The notes: generated by a model not told the origin, from the letters alone. 64,000 nt of DNA from Sedimentisphaerales bacterium (GCA_028281535.1 JANQJS010000038.1:1-64000); one strand, 5' to 3'. Shown: positions 35,004-44,852, counted from the stretch's first letter. Numbers and translations are program-made.

Positions 35004-35013
35004 TGCTGCCATG
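34980..35013 (-). terminator. rho-independent terminator for the 36520-35057 gene, inside the end of nadD
   Basis: On the minus strand CATGGCA (35013-35007) pairs with TGCCATG (34995-34989) across an 11-nt loop, followed by GG and eight T (34987-34980). It lies 44 nt past the stop of the secreted protein gene and occupies the last nadD codons. Confidence 0.65.
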
Positions 35014-35056
35014 ATTGGAGAAATATTAACTACTTGTATGTTAATATCTTTTGCGA

Positions 35057-36520
35057 TTAGCATCCAGCTTGGCTGCAATTGAGCCAATCCTGTATGAATT
35101 CAGACAAATCTAAAATGTCTACGGTGCAATCATTATTAAAGTCATGCGAATTAAATTCAAGAGCACCACATTCATCTTCAGTAACAGTGATAGCTATAGC
35201 AGCAGGGATTTCTGTATAAGTACCATCACCACTAATTGTTGTTACTGCAGTTGTTCCAGTAGGTTCTCCTGTGCCGGGTGTGCCACGAAACTCTTCATCT
35301 TGCACTGCTGATAATGCTACGGTTTGGGCTGTGTTCCAGTTACCAGAATCAAACGTTAGTTGATTAGGATCTGATGTGAAGAATGGATTATTTGGATCAG
35401 TGAAACCATCGGTGATATCAACAAAAACAGGTGATGATGGTGATCGGTTTAATGTGTAAACCAGTGATCCTGTAGGGCCAGCAATACTTTCTTCGAGTTC
35501 TGTGTCAACAGCTTCTACAAAGACACAACCTGAATCCAGATCCATCACATTGATTGCTAATGGTACTTGGGCTGCGCCACCATCAAACGCTGAGTCAAAT
35601 GCTGCACTAACTTGGGCTTGGAATGGAAACGGTTCAATACAAGTTTCAAAGTTAGTGTCATTAGAACCTGCCACAGATACTGTTTGAGGTGTTTCCCAGT
35701 TTCCATTAGTAAATGTCAAGACTCGAGGTGCGGCAACGGTGTCTAGTTCGATATCTAATCCTGATAGAGGGTCTAATGTTACAAAAATTGGACCTGTTAC
35801 AGGACCGAGATTCGGATCTAGTGAAATTACCATGTTTGTTGGTGTGCCACCTTCTATAACATCAATTGTAGATGGGCTTGCATTTGCTACAATGACTTGA
35901 CCAGGGTTCGTATTGTGTTGGATATCAATGATCACTTGATCAATACAGACATTTTCACCTGGTTCCTCCATAAAAAATTGGATATCATCGCACCCAAAAG
36001 GTGACGTTAGGACAGCTTCAACAGCAACGGTAAAATATCCATTGCCTAAATCCGCGGGGACATCAACAGGCTCTGACTCAATTCCCTCCGCCAGGTCACA
36101 ACCGACAAAACTTTCTCCGTCGTCAAAAACACCTGTTGCAGATTCAATTCCGGTGAAAGGTAAAGCTGATAACGTTGACGTTACCTGTACGCGTACAGTT
36201 GTACTTTCTCCTTCGACAGCCAGATTGGTTACCAATGCACGAATTAGTTCGCCAGCGACGACACCTTTGCGACCACCCGTGCTTTCACAAGCTTCAGTGC
36301 CAAATTCTTGTCCTTCGAGTACACTCGCAGTGACAAACGGAAAGTCAGGGCTTGTTATGTCGACATCCGCAGCATTGATGTCATTGGGATCAGTGAAATC
36401 AAAAACAACTTTTACCGTATTGGCAGATCCGCGCCATGAAGGTGCAAACTCATCATTTGCATAAATCGGTAAAGCATACAAGAGGCATGCTAGACCTACT
36501 TTTATCATTAATTTATTCAT
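35057..36520 (-). CDS. secreted Calx-beta-like protein with dockerin-like C-terminus
   Basis: A 487-residue exported protein. It has a short signal peptide (MIKVGLACLLYALPIYA). Residues about 20-195 form an unidentified beta-rich domain with paired Cys. About 210-420 contain two repeats with the shape VIEGG, LTFTNGNWETPQTVSVAGSND and LTFDSGNWNTAQTVALSAVQDEE, the extended beta-sandwich often seen beside Calx-beta modules. The last 45 residues are a single EF-hand/dockerin-like repeat, FNNDCTVDILDLSEFIQDW. Start ATG 36520 with GGAG 9 nt upstream. It is paralogous to the next gene (36651-38261), with which it shares the repeat type and a similar untranslated leader. Role unknown; extracellular. 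Confidence 0.7.
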   Translation of the reverse strand: MNKLMIKVGLACLLYALPIYANDEFAPSWRGSANTVKVVFDFTDPNDINAADVDITSPDFPFVTASVLEGQEFGTEACESTGGRKGVVAGELIRALVTNLAVEGESTTVRVQVTSTLSALPFTGIESATGVFDDGESFVGCDLAEGIESEPVDVPADLGNGYFTVAVEAVLTSPFGCDDIQFFMEEPGENVCIDQVIIDIQHNTNPGQVIVANASPSTIDVIEGGTPTNMVISLDPNLGPVTGPIFVTLDPLSGLDIELDTVAAPRVLTFTNGNWETPQTVSVAGSNDTNFETCIEPFPFQAQVSAAFDSAFDGGAAQVPLAINVMDLDSGCVFVEAVDTELEESIAGPTGSLVYTLNRSPSSPVFVDITDGFTDPNNPFFTSDPNQLTFDSGNWNTAQTVALSAVQDEEFRGTPGTGEPTGTTAVTTISGDGTYTEIPAAIAITVTEDECGALEFNSHDFNNDCTVDILDLSEFIQDWLNCSQAGC

Positions 36521-36650
36521 TATAATTATCTCCAATATACATTATTTCTCCACTCACTGGCTTGGTCATTTCAGCGGCCGGTGAGGATATGAATCAAGAT
36601 GATTCACATGATTTAATTATTTAATAATCTTTAAAACTATCACGTTGTTG

Positions 36651-38261
36651 TTATGGACAATTTGCAATTAATGGTTCTGTACAATCAGCCCAAGAGCCAC
36701 TGAAAATTGAAAAATCTAGCAAGTTAACAAAGCAGTCTTGATTGAAATCTTTTTCAATGAATGGTAATTGACCACATTCATCTTGAGTGATATTGACATT
36801 CACATTGCTAATCGTGCTAAAATTGTTAGGGTCAATTTCACTGTGAGTTGCACTAGAAATAATGGTGTCAACTAATGCACCATCATCGAGTAATTCATCA
36901 TCTGGAATTGCTTTAACAGTCACTTCTTGAGGAGTACCCCAATTTAAATTATCGAATGTTAGAGTGGATGGGTCAATTTCAACAACTGAAGCATCTGGCG
37001 TAGCAGTAATCACCAAAGAACCACCAATTGGCGCTCGGTTTAGAACGTATGAATAAACAGCTTGTTGTTCAGGATTATTCGGGTCCAATTCTTCCACTGA
37101 GACATCTGTTGGATCTACAATCACACAACCTGTATTGTTATCAAGGACGCTAACATTTACTGAAGGATTATTGTAGTTGTTGTAGGCAGAGTTTGGATCA
37201 CTAGGGACTGCTGAAGATGCTATGTTTGATGCTTCAATACAGCTCTCAAAAAGACTGTCATCAACAGCTGATGCCGTAACCGTTTGAGGTGTATCCCAAT
37301 TGGAAGTTGTAAATGTTAAAGTGATAGGTGTACCAGCACCTAAACCTAGATCGATATCAGTGCCGTCATTAGTACCATCATTTGGATCAAGTGTTATTTC
37401 TACGTTTACACCCGCTTCAGGGCTACCTTGTGCCAAAGTTACCGTAAATGTTGTTGAATTATTAACGGTTGATTCAGTCAATGTACCAAGGTTCGATGGA
37501 TCAAATATTACCGTTGGTGGTACTTTTTGAGCCGCATGTGCCGCAATTGTTTCAGGAGCTAATGCAAAATCATAAATAGCAAATTCATCCAGGATACCTA
37601 TGAAGTTTCGTCCGGCTACTTCACCTGCCCACGCACCAATTTGTGAGTCCGTAAAGCAAGTACCTGGTTCTGTTGCAGTAAAAGGATCACCAGGAACACC
37701 ATCAATATAAATTGCACCGGGTTCTCCTGCAACAAAAGTAATCGCAATGTGTGTGATAGGCACTTCGCCAATGCCACCTGGCAGACCACCTTCAGCAAAT
37801 CCTGCCCCTGGTGCATCCACTTCCATGAAACCATCATCAAATACGACGACATGAAGTGCACCGCCATCACCCGTGTTATCACCAGGGTAAGCATCTGTAT
37901 GATAAATAGAAGTGCAGCATTCACCAGTACCAACACCATCAAATGCTACGATAATAAATTCGATCGTATATTCAGCTGAGCAGATACCCAGATCTGGTAC
38001 ATCGACAAAATTGTCGCCGCCAGGAAATCCTACACCGGTACCGTGAGCTCCTGCTGCTGTTAAGTCAATGGTTCCGCCTGTGTAAGTCCCGTCAAAACCA
38101 TTTCCTGATGAGTCTACAGCGGTTGTACCAGTTACTTCCGTAAATTCGTAGTAAAGTATTGGGCCTTCATCAAGGACCAAGTCTCGATACGCTGCTTGTG
38201 AGCTAGTTGCAAAGCAAGCCAGCAGTATCAAGCACCACATGACTATTAAACACTTTTTCAT
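36651..38261 (-). CDS. secreted LamG-domain protein with Calx-beta-like repeats and dockerin-like end
   Basis: A 536-residue exported protein. After a signal peptide (IVMWCLILLACFATSSQA) there is a concanavalin/LamG domain (about 25-245) opening GPILYYEFTEVTGTTAVDSSGNGFDG and including GILDEFAIYDFALAPETI. Two repeats follow (about 250-490) with FTTSNWDTPQTVTASAVDDSLFE and FDNLNWGTPQEVTVKAIPDDELL, the same unit as in the downstream paralogue. The C-terminus is FNQDCFVNLLDFSIF, a single dockerin-like EF-hand. LamG domains usually bind carbohydrate, so it may be a surface sugar-binding protein; that is inference. Start ATG 38261 with GGAG upstream. Confidence 0.72.
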   Translation of the reverse strand: MKKCLIVMWCLILLACFATSSQAAYRDLVLDEGPILYYEFTEVTGTTAVDSSGNGFDGTYTGGTIDLTAAGAHGTGVGFPGGDNFVDVPDLGICSAEYTIEFIIVAFDGVGTGECCTSIYHTDAYPGDNTGDGGALHVVVFDDGFMEVDAPGAGFAEGGLPGGIGEVPITHIAITFVAGEPGAIYIDGVPGDPFTATEPGTCFTDSQIGAWAGEVAGRNFIGILDEFAIYDFALAPETIAAHAAQKVPPTVIFDPSNLGTLTESTVNNSTTFTVTLAQGSPEAGVNVEITLDPNDGTNDGTDIDLGLGAGTPITLTFTTSNWDTPQTVTASAVDDSLFESCIEASNIASSAVPSDPNSAYNNYNNPSVNVSVLDNNTGCVIVDPTDVSVEELDPNNPEQQAVYSYVLNRAPIGGSLVITATPDASVVEIDPSTLTFDNLNWGTPQEVTVKAIPDDELLDDGALVDTIISSATHSEIDPNNFSTISNVNVNITQDECGQLPFIEKDFNQDCFVNLLDFSIFSGSWADCTEPLIANCP

Positions 38262-38655
38262 AATTCATCTCCATGACCTGTAAATTCATTTTCTCCACTC
38301 ATCTGATTGTTACAGGAACCAAGCAGATCGAGGCCCTTGAAGATGTACACGCATCAACAAGGTGTCTTTAAACATAAACAACACACACACTAGTAACACA
38401 CTTACTATGCTGTTTACATGTGTTTACCGATTACATGATTTGAAGGGGGGGGAAACCTGACCTATACACACTTACTTTGACTTATAGATGAGAGTTTTCT
38501 CCGGTTCTCCATTAAAGAGGCCCTACCAGGAAAAATTAGTGTGTTCCCGGCAGAGCACAATATCACTAGTATTTATATTTTCATTTCTTCATAATATTTC
38601 TTAAGTTGGCAAGGCCTTAAAGATTCAAGGCCTTGCCACTATGTAGGAATCTTAA
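38262..38655. other. gap between two secreted-protein genes
   Basis: A 394-bp non-coding stretch, holding the leader and promoter of the LamG gene and the 3' region of the giant gene. It contains CA-rich repeats near 38380-38475 (several cacact-type units) and a tract of eight G at about 38440. The element CACACACTAG (38384-38393) recurs at 44639-44648 upstream of the giant gene. No open frame of note. Confidence 0.4.
38608..38637 (-). terminator. terminator-like hairpin after the giant gene
   Basis: A perfect 11-bp inverted repeat, GGCAAGGCCTT (38608-38618) and AAGGCCTTGCC (38627-38637), with an 8-nt loop, 18 nt past the stop at 38656. No T-run follows on either strand, so termination or mRNA stabilisation are both possible. 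Confidence 0.6.
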
Positions 38656-41600
38656 TTAATCACGCACTTGATATGAATCAAAGTGCAATTCACCACTCGT
38701 ACGTGTCACTACGACTGTATGAGGTCCACAACTTAATGATGTGTCTTCAAAGGCTAACACTTGCGTTTCAGAGCCAGAACCAACACTAAATGATTGTGCA
38801 GGGCCACCATCAATCGAGACGGTTCCACCCTGTGAGCTATCAAATTGCCACACATAAATTCTTACACCATTACCGTTGATGGAGAAGGTCGCGGTAGCAC
38901 TGCCTGCATCAGCCCATTGTGCATCATTATTGAGTGCGCCTGGCGCTGACACATTTCCTGCGAATCCGCTATAAGAAATGGTTCCGCTGGTGTTATTGAC
39001 CTGAGAATTCCAGGTTGTTCCGCAACCACTAGGCGTATCTGTTGTTGCACATGCTGCTGATGAGTAACTGCCTGTGTTACCTACGCTATCACGAGATCTA
39101 ACTTGGTAGCAGTACTGGGTGCTCGCTGTTAAGCCGGAATCGTTATAGGTGGTTGATGTTTGCCATCCACTATCGGTTGCACCTGGGCCACCGGTTGTTT
39201 CGTTGAATTGATATTCAACGGGACCAGATGGGTCACTTCCAGTGCCAGCAACCATATTAATCGAGGTTTCACCAGTTGAATTCGGTGCTGTAGCAAAAGT
39301 TGCTGGATTGGGTGATGGAGGCGTTGTATCTGGGAGTGCATCAGTTGTAGCACAAGAAGCCGAAGATGAGCTACCCGTATTACCAGCACTATCACGTGAC
39401 GTGACCGTATAGCAATATTGTGTACTTGGGCTTAGTAGCGTATCTGTATAACTCGTGGATGTTTGCCATGTACTATTGCTACCTCCAGCATTACCTGAGG
39501 TTTCTGTGAAAAAATATTCTACAGGTGACGATGGATCACTCGCTGTGGTTGCTGTCATACTGATTGAGCTGGTTCCCGCAGAGGCAGGGGGTGATGCAAA
39601 CGTTGCAGGATTAGGAGTTGGAGGTGTTGTGTCACCACCACCACCTTGGTCTGCAAAAACGATATATGAAACTTGCTCAGTTGTATGGTTTCGTTCAGTA
39701 TCATTGAGTTGATCTTCATCAATCGCAAGATTAATTGAGGTTTCTGAGATAGGATTCGCACCGTAGAATAGCGCCCATCCACCATTACCACCATCTACTG
39801 CCGCCATTGTTGCAATACCAATCGACGCCGTTCCAGATAAACCGCTGATGCTATAACTGTAAGGTGGTGAGTTTGTCACGCCACGTATTGTGTCGCCACC
39901 AACACCTGAAGTATAGTTGACACCATCCATGGTACCTGAACCTGATTCTACAACGATGTAACCAATGGTTTCATTGGCGTGAGCATTATCAGGATCTTCG
40001 TTAACGGTTTTACCAACTTGTAGAGCAGAACTACTTGGTGGGGATTGGCGAGAACTACCACGTGACCAAAATTCTACATGCCCCGCATCGTTGTAGGTCA
40101 TAACTTGACCTACAACTACAGGACTCGTATAGCTGTTGGCATAGGTTTGTGCTTCACCAACCCAGGAATTGTTGTTGGATGTTACAGTGGAATTGTATTT
40201 GACCGCTTCCATGGTTACTCCATCCTGAGCTTGAGTGTACACACCTTCTTCAACGACCATATAGTAGATATCAGATGCTGCTGGTGCTGTGGAAGATCCG
40301 TCAAGACGAACCTGGAAGCTATTACCCGTTGCATTCTGAATTCGCACCGTACCTGGTGCTGAAGCATTGGTATAATTAGGTGTGGCAACGACAACCATTG
40401 AACTATAACTGCTACCCAAATTTACAGTGGTCCAACTACTACCAACGCCGCTGACCACACCTGTTTCTAAGTTAATACCTGTTCCGCCTACGGCTTGGGT
40501 TGTTGCTGATTCCGAAGCAGAAGCAGAAGTGACATTTCCTGAACTATCACGAGCGGTGACGGTGTATGAATACATTGTGCTTGGCGATAGACCGGTATCT
40601 GTATAACTTGGACTTGCTTGCCATGCACTATTACTGCCGCCGGGATTGCCTGTTAATTCCGTAAAGAAATATTCAACAGGTGGGCTTTGACCATCCAGTG
40701 CTGTCGTCGCTGTCATGCTAATGGCTGATTCACTATCTGCAGACGGAGCTGATGCAAACGTCATAGGATTTGGAATCGGAGCAACTGCATCTGTGCCGCC
40801 ATTAACTGTAATGACGCCAAACATGAATTCTGGAGCACCACTACCGTGAACATGACAGTGATAGTTATACTGATTAGGAGCACCCGCATCACCAGACGAA
40901 TTATCCAGGAATGATTGGTCAAACGTAACAGAGAACACCGTTGCTTCTGGATTGGTTGTAGTAGGATCTGCTGAAGAATTAAAGAGCATCGTGCCAGCTG
41001 GATAATCAGGGTCACCCAATAATTCTGTGTGAGCACCTGATAAGCCTGACCAGACGTTATGGCCTGCTTCAACAAAATTCCAATCAATAGTATCGCCAAC
41101 ATTCAAAGTTACATTTGATGGCGTGAATACATTACCTGGCCCAACTTGAATTTCGACATGGCCATCTTCTGCTGCAGTTGTCACAGCTTGAGATGTTGAG
41201 TAGCTACCGGTATTACCAACACCATCACGCATACGTACACGATAGATGTATTGGGTAGCTGCATTCAAACCATAATCAAGATAAATATTCGATGTTGTCC
41301 AGCCACTATCCGTTGCACCTGTATTTCCTGTGGTTTCATCAAAATCATATTGTACGAAAGGTGATGGATCGCTTCCAACGGTAGCTGTCATTGTGATCAT
41401 TGTGTCACCAATAGCTGTTGGTACTGTTGCGAAGGTTGCAGGATTGGGTGTTGGCGGATCTGTATCTGGTGTTGCTTGTGTAGTTGCACAGGAAGCGGTT
41501 GAAGCCGTTCCCGTATTCCCCAAGCTGTCACGAGATTGAACCGTGTAGCAATATTGTGTGCTTGCGGACAATCCTGTATCGGTATAACTGGTACCTGTTT

Positions 41601-44583
41601 GCCAGCCACTGTCTGTTCCACCCGCATTACCTGAGGTTTCATCGAAATTGTATTCAACAGGCGTGCTTCCACCCGCATCTGTTGCCGTGGTTGCCGTCAT
41701 GTCAATCGCACTGCTACTTGTTGCATTGGGTACAGAAGCAAATGTTGCAGGATTAGGCGTTGGAGGATCAGTATCGCCACCGCAACCACCGCCAGACAAG
41801 TCTGTCACAACTAAGTTGCGATAGGAAACGGTACCAGTGCCACCTTGATGACAGAATAAACCAATACGTCCAGGAGCGGCATATGTATGACCCGTTGGGT
41901 TGTGGCCACAAGTCGTTGAGGTCGAATCAAAATTAGTAATGGTCTGGATGCCATTGACCCATACATTAAAGATCGTTCCTTGGACAGTAATTCTTAAGGA
42001 ATTCCAATCGCCATCATTGTAATTTGCGCGAGGGATTCCACCTAAGCAATCCAATGGGTTTGTATCAGGATATGGATCCATTAAAGCACCCCATCCAACC
42101 GTTGCACCACCTTCATCGATATTATTAACAATGATACCGGCTAAGCCCTGACGACCTGAAGCAAAGGTCAGAGGTACCCAATTATTGGTACGCATCACAG
42201 GTCCAGCATTGGTGACATTTGGGTTGATCTTCAGATCACAAGTGAATTCGTAGTCACTGTAATCATTTTTATCAGTGACGATAAAATAGGGAATTGATGG
42301 ATCAACAGTAAAGACAATTTCACCATTTGAAACCGCAACGTGACCGCCTGAAATAGCAGATTCTGGCCCTTCGTTCCAGCCGGTTAAATCTGTGCCATTA
42401 AAAATCGATCCAAATCCACTGCAACCACCACCAGCGTTAGTCGTGGCTGATGCATTTGTAGAAGCTGTTGTTGTATTACCGACAGAGTCACGAGCTTGAA
42501 CATTATAGGTGTATTGTGTTGAAGCCGTTAAACCTGAATCGGTATAACTGGTGGAAGTTTGCCATGCGCTATCGGTTGCGCCAGGTCCACCTGTGGTTTC
42601 ATCAAATTGATATTCAACGGGCCCCGAAGGATCACTTGCAGTCGTTGCAGTCATGCTAATCGCAGTGTCACTATCTGCTGATGGTGCTGAGGCAAATGTC
42701 ATTGGATTAGGGGTTGGAGGTGTGGTGTCGGCACCAGCTGAAGTCGTTGCACATGATGTACTTGAATAACCTGTTTGATTTCCTTGTGAATCGCGTGCAC
42801 GAACTTGATAGCAATATTGCGTACTGGCACTCAAACCACTATCTACGTAAGTCGTTGATGTTTGCCATCCACTGTCGGTTGCGCCAGCGTTACTGGTTGT
42901 TTCGTTAAATTGATATTCTACTGGATCGCTGCCTTCGGCATCCGTTGAGACCGTTGACACTGCGGTGATTTGTGCGCTGCCATTAGCCGTTACTGACGAC
43001 ATTGAAGGTTGGCTTGGTGGATTGGTATCTGGTGGAGGGCCACTGCCATCAATTTTAATCCAACTAGCTACTGAAGGAACCAGGGTTTCTGAGTTGTTCG
43101 ATAAAATAAATAAACTGTAGTATCCTGGTGGAATTAAGTTTGGATTGCTGGGAATAGTGACCGTTAATGATGAACCACCATCGGAGAAACTACATTGAGT
43201 ACCAATAACATTATATTTGAAATGGTGAGTTGATGACCCATGGCGATAAAGAACAACATCTGCGATGGTGTTGCTCGAAGAATAATTCACATTGATATTT
43301 TGACCATATCCTGCTGTGCTTGGGGCAGAGTTAATTGTGGGACGAGCACCTGCAGACAAGTATGGAGGAGAATAGAACTGGATGTCACCCGTTTCTCCTC
43401 CAGCACCAATCGCATTTGGTCCAGCACCACCACCTGAGGCAACCAGTACACGACCGTCTGGTAATAAGGCACCGGTTGAGTGATATTGACGACCATAAAC
43501 GTTATCTTGTGCGGTGGTTTGCCAGCTACCTGTGCCAGCATCTGGAATATATATAGCATCTGTCGTTCCACTACCACCACCAAACACGAACACATTGCCA
43601 TTAGGCATTAGAACGGCATCTTCATAGAAAATTTCACCATTAGGTGCTGAACCGGGTTTGACTGGACCAGCAACCCAGGCAGGACTTGGTTGACTCAGAT
43701 CGATAATATCTGTACCTTTATAACCATTTTCAAGTTGACTCAACCCATCTAAAACAACAAATCGACCATCTAATAATCTGACGGATTCGTTGTATTGTCG
43801 AATCGGCGCGTTGGAAGCACCGGCATCCCCAGCACAGACTTCTACTACAGAATTACCAGGATTATTGGCCCAGTTACCAACGGTTTGGTGTAGCGACACT
43901 TGATTGGTATTGACATTGACTTCCCAGATTTTTGTTGAGATGAACATACCCGTTTGAAATATACGAAAAATACCAGTTCCTGGGTTATCAGGTAATAAGT
44001 GAATACGAGGATAGGCTTGACCTTCTTGTTGGAAACCTGGAATGTTGTTTCCGTTATTGAATAATGTCCAGTTACCTGTTGATGGATCGTAGTATTCTGC
44101 TGAAGATTCACAGTCATCGGGTTGGCCAAATCCTTCCGTGAGACCACCTAATGTGAATATCTTACCATCACCGAGGATGATAGTAGAAGGATACCATCGA
44201 GCTCGCTGCATGGCTGTAATATCCGTGTGTTGATTTGTGGCTGGGTCAAAGATCGTTGCCTTGTTGTGGAAGGGGTTTTGGCCACCATTGAGTAAATAGC
44301 GACCGTCTGCGAGGACTGTCATACCTGCACACAAATAATCATCATTTGTTTGTTGGGTGGTACCGCCTACTGGATTTGTATAATCAAAGGCATAGGTTGG
44401 ATTATTCGATCCTGGATTACGAAAAGCCACAAAGTGAACTTCATTGGTGTTCAATACGGCTGAATGAACACCTTCAACAGCAAGACTGACTGGTGATGAC
44501 CAGCTACCTTGCCCCCATGACATTTGTGCTGCCATGGAAAGCATGAAACATTGAAACATTAAATACATTAATCTTTTTTTCAT
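38656..44583 (-). CDS. giant secreted copper-radical oxidase with DUF1080-like and cupredoxin domains
   Basis: A 1975-residue exported protein with a signal peptide (FQCFMLSMAAQMSWG). Residues 25-515 form a galactose/glyoxal-oxidase-type propeller plus C-terminal E-set domain. The copper-radical residues are all visible: Cys85 (YLCAGMTVL), Tyr131 (RWYPS), Tyr367-His368 (RQYHST) and His453 (SSTHHF). Two FN3-like repeats follow. Residues about 722-930 resemble 3-keto-disaccharide hydrolase/DUF1080 (GSIFNGTDLTGW...GDWNSLRITVQG). About 1144-1263 is a type-1 copper cupredoxin (GHNVWS, YHCHVHG, then Met). About 1369-1644 is a domain I do not recognise. The last 120 residues are jelly-roll-like. Seven FN3-like repeats of about 100 residues link these parts. 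Likely oxidises an extracellular alcohol or aldehyde, producing peroxide; the cupredoxin might pass electrons or store copper (inference). Confidence 0.82.
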   Translation of the reverse strand: MKKRLMYLMFQCFMLSMAAQMSWGQGSWSSPVSLAVEGVHSAVLNTNEVHFVAFRNPGSNNPTYAFDYTNPVGGTTQQTNDDYLCAGMTVLADGRYLLNGGQNPFHNKATIFDPATNQHTDITAMQRARWYPSTIILGDGKIFTLGGLTEGFGQPDDCESSAEYYDPSTGNWTLFNNGNNIPGFQQEGQAYPRIHLLPDNPGTGIFRIFQTGMFISTKIWEVNVNTNQVSLHQTVGNWANNPGNSVVEVCAGDAGASNAPIRQYNESVRLLDGRFVVLDGLSQLENGYKGTDIIDLSQPSPAWVAGPVKPGSAPNGEIFYEDAVLMPNGNVFVFGGGSGTTDAIYIPDAGTGSWQTTAQDNVYGRQYHSTGALLPDGRVLVASGGGAGPNAIGAGGETGDIQFYSPPYLSAGARPTINSAPSTAGYGQNINVNYSSSNTIADVVLYRHGSSTHHFKYNVIGTQCSFSDGGSSLTVTIPSNPNLIPPGYYSLFILSNNSETLVPSVASWIKIDGSGPPPDTNPPSQPSMSSVTANGSAQITAVSTVSTDAEGSDPVEYQFNETTSNAGATDSGWQTSTTYVDSGLSASTQYCYQVRARDSQGNQTGYSSTSCATTSAGADTTPPTPNPMTFASAPSADSDTAISMTATTASDPSGPVEYQFDETTGGPGATDSAWQTSTSYTDSGLTASTQYTYNVQARDSVGNTTTASTNASATTNAGGGCSGFGSIFNGTDLTGWNEGPESAISGGHVAVSNGEIVFTVDPSIPYFIVTDKNDYSDYEFTCDLKINPNVTNAGPVMRTNNWVPLTFASGRQGLAGIIVNNIDEGGATVGWGALMDPYPDTNPLDCLGGIPRANYNDGDWNSLRITVQGTIFNVWVNGIQTITNFDSTSTTCGHNPTGHTYAAPGRIGLFCHQGGTGTVSYRNLVVTDLSGGGCGGDTDPPTPNPATFASVPNATSSSAIDMTATTATDAGGSTPVEYNFDETSGNAGGTDSGWQTGTSYTDTGLSASTQYCYTVQSRDSLGNTGTASTASCATTQATPDTDPPTPNPATFATVPTAIGDTMITMTATVGSDPSPFVQYDFDETTGNTGATDSGWTTSNIYLDYGLNAATQYIYRVRMRDGVGNTGSYSTSQAVTTAAEDGHVEIQVGPGNVFTPSNVTLNVGDTIDWNFVEAGHNVWSGLSGAHTELLGDPDYPAGTMLFNSSADPTTTNPEATVFSVTFDQSFLDNSSGDAGAPNQYNYHCHVHGSGAPEFMFGVITVNGGTDAVAPIPNPMTFASAPSADSESAISMTATTALDGQSPPVEYFFTELTGNPGGSNSAWQASPSYTDTGLSPSTMYSYTVTARDSSGNVTSASASESATTQAVGGTGINLETGVVSGVGSSWTTVNLGSSYSSMVVVATPNYTNASAPGTVRIQNATGNSFQVRLDGSSTAPAASDIYYMVVEEGVYTQAQDGVTMEAVKYNSTVTSNNNSWVGEAQTYANSYTSPVVVGQVMTYNDAGHVEFWSRGSSRQSPPSSSALQVGKTVNEDPDNAHANETIGYIVVESGSGTMDGVNYTSGVGGDTIRGVTNSPPYSYSISGLSGTASIGIATMAAVDGGNGGWALFYGANPISETSINLAIDEDQLNDTERNHTTEQVSYIVFADQGGGGDTTPPTPNPATFASPPASAGTSSISMTATTASDPSSPVEYFFTETSGNAGGSNSTWQTSTSYTDTLLSPSTQYCYTVTSRDSAGNTGSSSSASCATTDALPDTTPPSPNPATFATAPNSTGETSINMVAGTGSDPSGPVEYQFNETTGGPGATDSGWQTSTTYNDSGLTASTQYCYQVRSRDSVGNTGSYSSAACATTDTPSGCGTTWNSQVNNTSGTISYSGFAGNVSAPGALNNDAQWADAGSATATFSINGNGVRIYVWQFDSSQGGTVSIDGGPAQSFSVGSGSETQVLAFEDTSLSCGPHTVVVTRTSGELHFDSYQVRD

Positions 44584-44852
44584 AACTCTACTTCCTTTAA
44601 TTATGATTCATACTACACACATCATACACATTGTTATGCACACACTAGATCGCCAGGCATGCAAGCAGAGGTCGTCTGTTCTACTTGCGAATAGTCTCCT
44701 ATTATTTAATATATTGTTTTAGAGGCGGTGGGTTTTTGTTTGAAGGTTAGGGCAAGCGCAAAAAAAACGCGTCCACTTCACGTTGAGTCAACTTCGTACC
44801 GCCAAGTTCGTCAGTTGACTTGAGTCAATTAGTTTCTTAAATATTGTTTGAT
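44584..44852. promoter_or_regulatory. regulatory gap with paired TTGAGTCAA palindromes
   Basis: Upstream region of the giant gene and 3' region of the FecR gene. Two copies of the 9-bp palindrome TTGAGTCAA lie at 44783-44791 and 44820-44828, 37 bp apart. Between and around them AGTCAAC/GTTGACT can also form a stem on the minus strand, followed after about 16 nt by eight T, so a terminator is the alternative reading. CACACACTAG at 44639-44648 is shared with 38384-38393. Confidence 0.35.

Noticed and set aside
38656-44583. Regular direct DNA repeats suggestive of a repeat array
   Set aside because: They are the coding sequence of seven FN3-like protein repeats of about 300 bp with diverged bases, not a CRISPR or satellite array.
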